Assembly (NCBI GenBank): GCA_003476595.1
Contig: DMTU01000331.1
Coordinates: 4,659-20,117, forward strand
Origin: Acidimicrobiaceae bacterium
GTDB lineage: Bacteria; Actinomycetota; Acidimicrobiia; Acidimicrobiales; Salinilacustritrichaceae
Length of the DNA stretch: 15,459 nucleotides
Reading direction: 5' to 3'
The position numbers were made by a program, and so were the translations under genes. Of the stretch, positions 1-6,303 are shown in pieces. The first letter of the stretch is position 1. Every line of letters begins with the position of its first letter. The notes beneath the pieces are model-generated. The model made no database searches, was not told the DNA's origin, and saw nothing but the letters and a program-made list of their open reading frames with translations.

Positions 1-1293
1 GGTCGCGGCGGCGCCGGCTTCCCCACCGGCAAGAAGTGGGCCACCGTCGCGGCGAACGCGGCGAGCAGCGACCTCGCCCCCACCGTCGTGGTCAACGCCG
101 CCGAGGGCGAGCCCGGCACCTTCGGCGACCGCACCCTCATCCGCCGCAACCCGTACCGGGTGCTCGAAGGCGCCCTCATCGCCGCCCATGCCATCGGCGC
201 CCGGGCCATCGCCGTGGTCACCAAGGAGCAGTACGCCGCCGAGCTCGAGCTCCTCACCGACGCCGCCCAGGAGCTGGTGGCCACCGGCGTCACCGGCGAC
301 GTGGAGATCGACGTGGTGGGCGGCGCCGGCCACTACCTGCTGGGTGAGGAGACCGGCCTGCTCGAGGCCGCCGCCGGCCGCCTCCCATTCCCCCGAGTCG
401 CACCGCCGTACCGGCACGGCACCGTCGAGGTCGGCGACCCCTCCGGTGGCGCCAGCCGGCTGGAGCTCGCCGGCGACGGCGGCACCGCGCCGCCGACCCT
501 CGTCAACAACGCCGAGACCTTCGCCCACGTCCCCCAGATCGTCCAGCACGGTCCCGACTGGTTCCGCCAGCACGGCACTGCCGACTCACCGGGCACCTCC
601 CTGTTCACCATCTCCGGCGACACCCGCCGGGGCGGTGTCGCCGAGTTCGCGCTCGGCACCCCCGTCCGCCAGATCATCGAGGAGCTCGGCGGCGGGATCA
701 CCGACGCCGAGGTCGCCTTCGTGATGAGCGGCGTCGGCTCCGGCGTCCTGCTCCCCCACCAGCTCGACCTGCCGGCCACCTACGAGGACCTCTCCGCCGC
801 CGGCTCCGGCCTCGGCACCGGGGGCTTCATGGTCTTCAGCACCGACACCGATCCGATCGCCGTCGCCCACGGCGTGTCGCGCTTCTTGTCCATCGAGTCC
901 TGCGGCCAGTGCAGCCCCTGCAAGGAGGGTGGTCTCGAGGTCGCGGCCGCCCTCGACGTGCTCCGCGACGGACAGGCCGACGACGACGTCCTCGAGCGCC
1001 TCGTGCCGCTGGTGCACACCCTGTCCGACGAAGCACGGTGCGACCTCGGCCCCCAGCACGAGCGGATCGTCTCGAGCTTCCTCGAGCAGTTCCCCGACGC
1101 GACTCGGGCCCACGTCGTGGACCACGCCAGCACCGAGCCGGTGCTCGTCGCCCCCATCGTCGACATCGACGACGAGGGCCGCGTCACCCTCGACGAGGAT
1201 CACCGCACCAAGCAGCCCGACTGGGAGCACGGCGACGACTGGAACGGCCAGACCCCGGCCGACCGCCACGACGTCGCCGTCACGATCCAGTAG
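1..1293 (+). CDS. nuoF: NuoF-type NADH:quinone oxidoreductase flavoprotein subunit (5' end cut by window)
   Basis: The reading frame is open from base 1 and stops at TAG 1291-1293; 430 residues are visible. It opens with the glycine-rich GRGGAGFPTGKKW motif (residues 1-13), then NAAEGEPGTFGDR, the NADH/FMN-binding signature of the complex I 51-kDa/NuoF/HoxF family. An SLBB-like segment follows (around TPVRQIIEELGGG). The C-terminal helical domain carries SCGQCSPCKEGG with Cys301, Cys304 and Cys307, and a fourth Cys347 in ARCDLG; these are the four ligands of the N3-type 4Fe-4S cluster. In this family NADH passes a hydride to FMN and electrons leave through the cluster. About 60 N-terminal residues should lie upstream. 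A hydrophilic tail follows the cluster domain and ends DVAVTIQ. No other complex I subunit follows, so it may be an orphan paralogue or the flavoprotein of another NAD-linked redox enzyme. The family call is firm; the exact complex is not. Confidence 0.85.
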   Translation, partial: GRGGAGFPTGKKWATVAANAASSDLAPTVVVNAAEGEPGTFGDRTLIRRNPYRVLEGALIAAHAIGARAIAVVTKEQYAAELELLTDAAQELVATGVTGDVEIDVVGGAGHYLLGEETGLLEAAAGRLPFPRVAPPYRHGTVEVGDPSGGASRLELAGDGGTAPPTLVNNAETFAHVPQIVQHGPDWFRQHGTADSPGTSLFTISGDTRRGGVAEFALGTPVRQIIEELGGGITDAEVAFVMSGVGSGVLLPHQLDLPATYEDLSAAGSGLGTGGFMVFSTDTDPIAVAHGVSRFLSIESCGQCSPCKEGGLEVAAALDVLRDGQADDDVLERLVPLVHTLSDEARCDLGPQHERIVSSFLEQFPDATRAHVVDHASTEPVLVAPIVDIDDEGRVTLDEDHRTKQPDWEHGDDWNGQTPADRHDVAVTIQ

Positions 1294-1320
1294 GCGACCA
1301 CCGGACCGGCGGCCGGCGCG

Positions 1321-2646
1321 TCAGCGCACGAAGGCGGCGGCCAGCCCGAACCCGGTGGTGCCACCGGGGATGAGGCCCGGCGTCGCGCACCCCGTCAGCA
1401 TCGACGTCGACGGGAGGGGCTCACCGAACATGTGGTGGTGGAGCCATCCACCGGCGTAGTCCTGCGCCGGACGGCAGTTCGGGTTGTGTCCTCCCTCTCG
1501 GACGGTCACGAGCTCGACCCGCCCGGGGCCGGCCTGCGCGACCGTCCTGCGGGCGAGCTCGTAGGTGATGTCCGGATCGTCGTGCGCGTTCACCATGAGC
1601 ACGGCCGGGGTCGCTTCCCAGGGGATCGGCGCCGTGATCTCCGAGATGGCGAAGGGCGCGAACCCGACCCAGGAGGCGACTGCACGGATCCGTGCGTCGT
1701 GGAACGGACCGGCCGCGAAGTACAGGCCGCTGATCCCGCCCATGGATGCCCCGCTGTAGACGATGCGATCCACGTTGACCGAGCCGCCGAGCCCCGGATC
1801 GCTGAGCAGGTGGTCCAGCACCTCTCCGACGTCGCCGGGGTGGTTGGGCATGTCTCCCCAGTTGATGCCGCTCGCCTGGTCCATGAGCGGGAACCCGATG
1901 CAGGCACGGATGAACTCGCCGTACGGGGCGTGGCAGTCCACGTTCGGCCCGAAGCGGTACTTGCCCTCGACGTGCACGGGAAGCGTCGTGCTCGTGCGGG
2001 GCTGGCCGTCGGCACCGGTCGGGTACATCAGGCGCACGTGGATCTGGCGCTCGGGCAACGTCGGCACGACCTGGGAGCGGTTGCGCCCGGATCGATCGGC
2101 GATCACGAGCGTCTTCTGACCGGCGCTGGCGCTCGTGAGCACGAGGTGGCTGGTCGTCCCGATCAGGTCGGTCTTGGCCTTGTACTCGGCGGAGTCCGAG
2201 AAGGACAGCATCACGCCGCCGCGGTTCAAGCGGCCGTCGCGCAGGGTCGCCGTCCAGTGCGCACGACCACCGTCGTCGGCCTCCCGACCCATGACGTTGC
2301 GGTAGACGAGGTCGACGAAGGCGGGGTCGTCCAGGGACCCGTACCGGGCCTGGAACTCCGCCGAGCGAGCGAAGTCCGAGGCGACGGCGTGCAGCGGGTA
2401 GCCGGAGCGCACCTGGTGCTGCCAGTACGCCAGACCCCCGCCGTCGGCATCGCGCAGGAAGAACGCCCGGTACAGGCGCGTGACCGACATGGAGTCAGAT
2501 CCGGTGGTGGCTGCGCTGGCGGCGGACGCCACGTTCTGCGCGGCGGCCGCGTCGGAGGACGCAGCGGACGGCGTCGGCACGAGCAGGGCCGCAGCCAGCC
2601 CCACCCCCGCCGCCGCGCGCGCCAGCCTGGACATCGAGCACTTCAT
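1321..2646 (-). CDS. secreted DUF4214 and alpha/beta-hydrolase fusion protein
   Basis: This is a 441-residue protein starting at ATG 2646, chosen because a strong ribosome-binding site precedes it and a Sec signal peptide begins exactly there (MKCSMSRLAR, hydrophobic core, Ala-rich exit near residues 28-30). The frame is open further upstream, but that part is antisense to the ABC ATPase gene. Residues 55-160 hold two DUF4214-like units: RLYRAFFLRDADGGGLAYW at 57-75 and LVYRNVMGREADDGGRAHW at 113-131. Residues about 200-415 resemble a PAF-acetylhydrolase/dienelactone-hydrolase-like fold: a DVGEVLDHLL helix, nucleophile elbow GASMG with Ser301, Asp356 or Asp357 in NAHDDP, and His387 in REGGHN. 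Several cysteines (238, 249, 391, 420) could form disulfides outside the cell. It is probably an exported esterase or lipase-like enzyme; the substrate cannot be told. It is convergent with nuoF, with 27 bp between stops. Confidence 0.8.
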   Translation of the reverse strand: MKCSMSRLARAAAGVGLAAALLVPTPSAASSDAAAAQNVASAASAATTGSDSMSVTRLYRAFFLRDADGGGLAYWQHQVRSGYPLHAVASDFARSAEFQARYGSLDDPAFVDLVYRNVMGREADDGGRAHWTATLRDGRLNRGGVMLSFSDSAEYKAKTDLIGTTSHLVLTSASAGQKTLVIADRSGRNRSQVVPTLPERQIHVRLMYPTGADGQPRTSTTLPVHVEGKYRFGPNVDCHAPYGEFIRACIGFPLMDQASGINWGDMPNHPGDVGEVLDHLLSDPGLGGSVNVDRIVYSGASMGGISGLYFAAGPFHDARIRAVASWVGFAPFAISEITAPIPWEATPAVLMVNAHDDPDITYELARRTVAQAGPGRVELVTVREGGHNPNCRPAQDYAGGWLHHHMFGEPLPSTSMLTGCATPGLIPGGTTGFGLAAAFVR

Positions 2647-2653
2647 CTCGGGT

Positions 2654-2661
2654 TCCTCTCC
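2654..2661 (-). promoter_or_regulatory. ribosome-binding site of the DUF4214-hydrolase gene
   Basis: On the minus strand GGAGAGGA ends 7 nt before ATG 2646. This purine-rich Shine-Dalgarno site fixes the start of the hydrolase. It contrasts with the divergent ABC gene at 2764, which has none. Confidence 0.65.
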
Positions 2662-2728
2662 GCCGATCGACCGCACCCCCCAGCGGGACGCGGCGTTCGC
2701 TGGCCCATCGGCACTCGGCATCCGCACC

Positions 2729-2756
2729 TTGAGGGATTGCTCGCCGCGTCTAGGTT
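2729..2756 (+). promoter_or_regulatory. candidate leaderless promoter of the osmoprotectant transporter operon
   Basis: A -35-like TTGAGG (2729-2734), a 16-nt spacer and a -10-like TAGGTT (2751-2756) lie just before the ATPase gene. The -10 box ends 7 nt before ATG 2764, so transcription should start at or within a base or two of the A of ATG. No Shine-Dalgarno sequence precedes that ATG. This geometry is typical of leaderless mRNAs, which are common in actinobacteria. It is a prediction from box matches and spacing only. Confidence 0.55.
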
Positions 2757-2763
2757 CCCTCGG

Positions 2764-3864
2764 ATGTCGCAGCCTGTCGCGATCCGTCTCGAGCAGGTCT
2801 GCAAGCGGTACCCCGGCGCCGCAGGGCTCGCCGTGGACCACCTCGACCTCGAGATCCCCACCGGTGAGATCGTGGCACTGGTCGGACCATCCGGCTGCGG
2901 GAAGACCACGACGCTGAAGATGATCAACCGGCTCATCGAGCCGACATCGGGCACCATCGAGATCCACGGTCGTCCCGCTGACGAGCTGCCGGTGCACGAG
3001 CTGCGCCGGGGCATCGGCTACGTGATCCAGCAGACCGGGTTGTTCCCCCACAAGACCGTGGCCGGCAACATCGCCACCGTCCCCCGCCTCCTCGGCTGGG
3101 ACAAGGCCCGCACGAAGGACCGGGTCGAGGAGCTGGTCGACCTCGTCGGCCTCGAGCGCCAGATGCTCGACCGCTACCCGTCGGCCCTGTCCGGCGGCCA
3201 GCAGCAGCGCGTCGGGGTGGCCCGGGCCCTGGCGGCCGACCCGCCGATCCTGCTGATGGACGAGCCCTACAGCGCGGTCGACCCGATCGTGCGGGCCCGG
3301 CTCCAGGACGAGCTGCTCGATCTGCAGCGCCGGGTGCACAAGACCATCGTCCTCGTCACCCACGACGTCGACGAGGCCCTCAAGCTCGGCGACCGGGTCG
3401 TCATCCTCAACGTGGGTGGCGTGCTCGAGCAGGCCGCGACCCCCGCAGAGATCCTGGCCCATCCGGCCTCGCCCTTCGTCGCCGACTTCCTCGGCGAGGA
3501 GCGTGGCCTGAAGCGCCTCGCGCTGCTGCGCGTCCGGGACATCACACCCGGCACCGGTCCCGTCGCCGAGGTGGGCGACGACGCGGACCGCGTCCGCGCG
3601 CTGATGCAGGAGCACCGGGTGACGTGGTTCGGCATCCGTGAGCACGGCCGCCTGCTCGGCTGGCAGTGGGGCTCGGCGCTCGACGGCACCGTGCGGGCCG
3701 ACGGCGCCGAGCCGTTCCGCACGGTCGTCAGCCCCGACACGACGCTGCGCAGCGCACTGGACGGCATCGTCAACTCCCTCACGAACGTGGCCGTGGTGAT
3801 CGACCACGACGGCGAGTACCGGGGGATGGTCCGCATCGAGGAGATCAGCGAGGGCGTCCGGTGA
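2764..3864 (+). CDS. opuCA: quaternary-amine/osmoprotectant ABC transporter ATP-binding protein (OpuCA/ProV type)
   Basis: This 366-residue ATPase powers uptake of compounds such as glycine betaine, choline or carnitine. The nucleotide-binding domain fills residues 5-240: Walker A GPSGCGKT at 41-48, Q-loop Gln89, signature LSGGQQQR at 142-149, Walker B ILLMDE at 162-167 and switch His200. The PYSAVDP stretch after Walker B is characteristic of the OpuA/ProV subfamily. Residues from about 250 to the end look like a tandem CBS pair, with a recognisable second unit (SALDGIVNSLTNVAVVIDHDG). In OpuA and OpuC such domains tune transport to ionic strength or second messengers. The start ATG 2764 fits the leaderless promoter. 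The gene overlaps the next permease by one base (TGATG), so the two are translationally coupled. Substrate specificity within the family is not readable here. Confidence 0.9.
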   Translation: MSQPVAIRLEQVCKRYPGAAGLAVDHLDLEIPTGEIVALVGPSGCGKTTTLKMINRLIEPTSGTIEIHGRPADELPVHELRRGIGYVIQQTGLFPHKTVAGNIATVPRLLGWDKARTKDRVEELVDLVGLERQMLDRYPSALSGGQQQRVGVARALAADPPILLMDEPYSAVDPIVRARLQDELLDLQRRVHKTIVLVTHDVDEALKLGDRVVILNVGGVLEQAATPAEILAHPASPFVADFLGEERGLKRLALLRVRDITPGTGPVAEVGDDADRVRALMQEHRVTWFGIREHGRLLGWQWGSALDGTVRADGAEPFRTVVSPDTTLRSALDGIVNSLTNVAVVIDHDGEYRGMVRIEEISEGVR

Positions 3865-4547
3865 TGCTCGCCAACGGTCCCGACTCCTTCATCTGGTGGG
3901 AGTGGGTGGGCGACCACACCGACGACATCTGGGCGCGCACCATCGAGCACCTGCAGCTCACCGGCTCCTCGGTGGCCATCGGCTTCGTCATCGCTATGGC
4001 GATGGCGATGGCGTCGCTGCGGTGGCGAGGGGCCTACGGGCCGCTCGCCGCCCTGTCCGGCGGCCTCTACAGCATCCCCAGCCTGGCCCTGTTCGGCTTC
4101 CTCGTGCCGATCACCGGCCTGGGCTTCCGCACCGCCCAGATCGCGCTGGTCAGCTACACGCTGCTGATCCTGCTGCGGAACATCGTGGCCGGCATCGACG
4201 CCGTCCCCAGCTCGGTGATCGAGGCCGCCGACGGCATGGGCTACGAGCCGTGGCGGCGGTTCCTCGCCGTCGACCTGCGCCTCGCCGTCCCGGCCATCAT
4301 CGGCGGCCTGCGCGTCGCCACCGTCACCGTGATCGGGCTCGTGACCGTCGCTGCCCTCGTCGGCAGCGGGGGGTACGGGGTGTTCATCGACGACGGGCTG
4401 AGCCGGGCGAGCGGCTTCTCGACCCCCATCGTCGTCGGCGGTGCGCTGTCGATCGCCATGGCCGTGGCGTTCGACGTCGCCTTCGTGCTGCTGCAGCGGG
4501 CGGTCACGCCCTGGGCCCGTGCCGCCCGACCGGGAGCGGCCACATGA
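3864..4547 (+). CDS. opuCB: quaternary-amine ABC transporter permease 1 (OpuCB/ProW type)
   Basis: A 227-residue inner-membrane permease with about five to six hydrophobic helices, beginning with a helix near residues 30-50. The cytoplasmic coupling motif is clear: VIEAADGMGYEPWRRFL, the EAA...G loop that docks on the ATPase, followed by VDLRLAVPAIIGGLR. The start is ATG 3864, overlapping the ATPase stop by one base; GTG 3861 directly before it is an in-frame alternative. The stop overlaps the next gene by four bases (ATGA 4544-4547). The first helix contains three exact copies of ATGGCG (3996-4013), giving Met-Ala repeats. This is one half of the heterodimeric channel; the other half is encoded next. 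Confidence 0.88.
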   Translation: MLANGPDSFIWWEWVGDHTDDIWARTIEHLQLTGSSVAIGFVIAMAMAMASLRWRGAYGPLAALSGGLYSIPSLALFGFLVPITGLGFRTAQIALVSYTLLILLRNIVAGIDAVPSSVIEAADGMGYEPWRRFLAVDLRLAVPAIIGGLRVATVTVIGLVTVAALVGSGGYGVFIDDGLSRASGFSTPIVVGGALSIAMAVAFDVAFVLLQRAVTPWARAARPGAAT

Positions 4548-5251
4548 TCCAGGACGCGCTCGACTACCTCACCGACAGCGGGTCGTGGTGGGGCCGCAAC
4601 GGCCTCGTGAACCTGACGTGGAACCACATCCGCCTGTCCGGGGCCGCCGTGCTCGCCGCGGTCCTCTTCGCCATCCCGCCGGCGCTGTACCTCGGCCACC
4701 AACGGCGCGGCGGCTTCCTCGCCATCACCCTCGTGAACCTGAGCCGGGCGCTGCCGACCTTCGCCGTGATCGCGTTCGTGTTCCCCCTGTCCCTCCAGTA
4801 CGGCTTCGGACTCGGCTTCTGGCCCACGTTCGTCGCACTGTTCCTCCTCGCCCTGCCCCCGATCTTCGTGAACGCCTACACCGGCGTGAGCGAGATCGAC
4901 CGGGACGTGGTGGAGGCGGCCCGCGCCATGGGCATGCGGGAGCGGGAGGTCCTGCGCAAGGTCGAGCTCCCGGCCGCCATGCCCCTCGTGGTCACCGGCG
5001 TGCGCGTCTCGGCCGTGCAGGTCGTGGCCACCACCACGCTCGGCGCCCTCGTCGGCTTCCGCTGCCTGGGCACCCCGATCCTGCAGGCCATCGCCACTCG
5101 CAACGACGGCCAGCTCATCGTGGCCGCGCTGCTCGTCGCCGCCCTCTCGCTGCTCACCGAGGCCACCTTCGGGTTGGTCGGCCGCCGCCTCACGCCGTGG
5201 GCCGGCACCCGGGCCACGGAGGCCAAAGCGAGCGTCCAGCACGCGACGTGA
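4544..5251 (+). CDS. opuCD: quaternary-amine ABC transporter permease 2 (OpuCD/ProW type)
   Basis: A 235-residue permease with the same architecture as its upstream neighbour. Its EAA loop reads VVEAARAMGMREREVLRKVELPAAMPLV, a textbook match to OpuCB/OpuCD proteins. Hydrophobic helices lie at about 30-50, 60-80, 85-110, 145-175 and 195-215. The N-terminus (GRNGLVNLTWNHIRLS) matches the usual entry into helix 1 of this family. It starts at ATG 4544 inside the stop of permease 1 (4-nt overlap). Two separate permeases with a separate binding protein indicate the OpuB/OpuC/ProU-like arrangement rather than the fused permease-binding protein form. A 40-nt gap separates it from the binding-protein gene. 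Confidence 0.88.
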   Translation: MIQDALDYLTDSGSWWGRNGLVNLTWNHIRLSGAAVLAAVLFAIPPALYLGHQRRGGFLAITLVNLSRALPTFAVIAFVFPLSLQYGFGLGFWPTFVALFLLALPPIFVNAYTGVSEIDRDVVEAARAMGMREREVLRKVELPAAMPLVVTGVRVSAVQVVATTTLGALVGFRCLGTPILQAIATRNDGQLIVAALLVAALSLLTEATFGLVGRRLTPWAGTRATEAKASVQHAT

Positions 5252-5276
5252 GCCAGGATTCCCTGTCCGAACCCCG

Positions 5277-5282
5277 AAAGGA
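5277..5282 (+). promoter_or_regulatory. ribosome-binding site of the binding-protein gene
   Basis: AAAGGA sits 9 nt before ATG 5292. It is the only gene in the transporter operon with its own spaced Shine-Dalgarno site. That fits the usual need for more binding protein than membrane subunits. Confidence 0.6.
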
Positions 5283-5291
5283 ACACCTCCC

Positions 5292-6293
5292 ATGAAGATC
5301 TCCCGACTGCTCGTCGCGCTGCTCGCCGCGCTGGCCCTGGTGGCCGGTGCGTGCGGCGACGACGACGACGCCGGCGTCGCATCGTCCGGCGACGAGACCA
5401 CCGACACCGCCGTCGACGAGACGGCCACCGAGACCGAGACCGAAGGCGACGCCGACGCCGAGGACGGCCCCGCCATCCGCATCGGCGCCCAGGACTTCGG
5501 TGAGTCCGCCATCCTGGCCGAGGTCTACGGCCAGGTGCTCGAAGCCAACGGCTACGAGGTCGAGCAGGTCAGCGTCGGCGGGTTCCGCGACGTGCTGCTC
5601 GCCGCGTTCGACAACGGCGAGGTCAACTTCTCGCCGGAGTACGCCGCCTCCATGCTCGAGTTCCTCAACGGGGGCGCGGGTGAAGCCACCGGCGACGCCG
5701 CCGAGACCGTGGAGCTGCTCCAGGCCCAGCTCGACTCGATCGGCCTCGTGGCCCTCGAGCCGGCACCGGCCATCGACACCAACGCCTTCGTCGTGACCCA
5801 GGAGACCAGCGACGAGCAGGGCCTCAGCGCCCTCTCGGACCTGCCGGCCGACGGCGGCGACCTCACCCTCGGCGCCCCCCAGGACTGCGAGACCAACCCG
5901 TTCTGCCTGCCCGGCCTCGAGCGCGTCTACGGCGTCGACCTCAGCGGCGACTTCGTGCCCCTCGAGTCCGGTCTCGTGGCCGACGCGCTCGCCGCCGGCG
6001 AGGTCCAGGTCGGCGTGCTGTTCTCCACCAGCGGCCGCATCGCAGACGAGGGCTGGGTGCTGCTCGAGGACGACATGGGCATGCTCGCCGCCGACAACGT
6101 CACCCCGGTCCTGTCCCAGGACCTCATCGATGCCTACGGCCAGGAGCTGCAGGACCTCGTCGACGAGATCAGCGCGGCGATGGACACCGACACGCTCACG
6201 GAGCTGAACAAGCGCTTCGACATCGACCGCGAGGACGCCGACGACATCGCGGCGGACTTCATCGAGCAGGCCGGCCTGGGCGCCGAGGGCTGA
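5292..6293 (+). CDS. opuCC: osmoprotectant-binding lipoprotein (OpuCC/ProX type)
   Basis: A 333-residue lipoprotein that should capture the substrate outside the membrane and hand it to the permease pair. The signal peptide MKISRLLVALLAALALVAGAC ends in a relaxed lipobox, with Cys21 as the lipidation site. Residues 22-60 form a low-complexity, strongly acidic Asp/Glu/Thr tether. The OpuAC/ProX domain follows: IRIGAQDFGESAILAEVYGQ, the SPEYAASMLEFL stretch (equivalent to the family's YPEYTGT region), the two-cysteine DCETNPFCLPGL element, LFSTSGRI (usually FTTDGRI) and a C-terminal LNKRFDIDREDADDIAADF segment. All parts expected of the family are present and the length is normal. It ends 10 bp before the stop of the convergent GGDEF-EAL gene. 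Whether the ligand is glycine betaine, choline, carnitine or ergothioneine cannot be settled by eye. Confidence 0.88.
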   Translation: MKISRLLVALLAALALVAGACGDDDDAGVASSGDETTDTAVDETATETETEGDADAEDGPAIRIGAQDFGESAILAEVYGQVLEANGYEVEQVSVGGFRDVLLAAFDNGEVNFSPEYAASMLEFLNGGAGEATGDAAETVELLQAQLDSIGLVALEPAPAIDTNAFVVTQETSDEQGLSALSDLPADGGDLTLGAPQDCETNPFCLPGLERVYGVDLSGDFVPLESGLVADALAAGEVQVGVLFSTSGRIADEGWVLLEDDMGMLAADNVTPVLSQDLIDAYGQELQDLVDEISAAMDTDTLTELNKRFDIDREDADDIAADFIEQAGLGAEG

Positions 6294-6303
6294 TCCGCTG
6301 CCG

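Noticed and set aside
1294..1320. CCGG-rich inverted repeats between the convergent nuoF and hydrolase stops, as a terminator
   Set aside because: The repeats are short and overlapping with no stable single hairpin that I can draw, and such CCGG runs are frequent at this GC content.
1432..2763. Long plus-strand open frame running through the hydrolase region into the ABC ATPase frame
   Set aside because: It is antisense to the well-supported signal peptide/DUF4214/hydrolase gene, its translation is Arg/Gly/Val-rich with no family motif, and the real ATPase begins at ATG 2764. High GC keeps stop codons rare.
2647..3807. Extension of the hydrolase frame upstream of ATG 2646
   Set aside because: The upstream part lies opposite the ABC ATPase gene, and the signal peptide with a strong ribosome-binding site starts at 2646.
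5252..5291. CAGG-ATTC-CCTG mini-hairpin between permease 2 and the binding-protein gene
   Set aside because: Only four base pairs, too weak to call an attenuator or processing site; the gap is explained by the ribosome-binding site.
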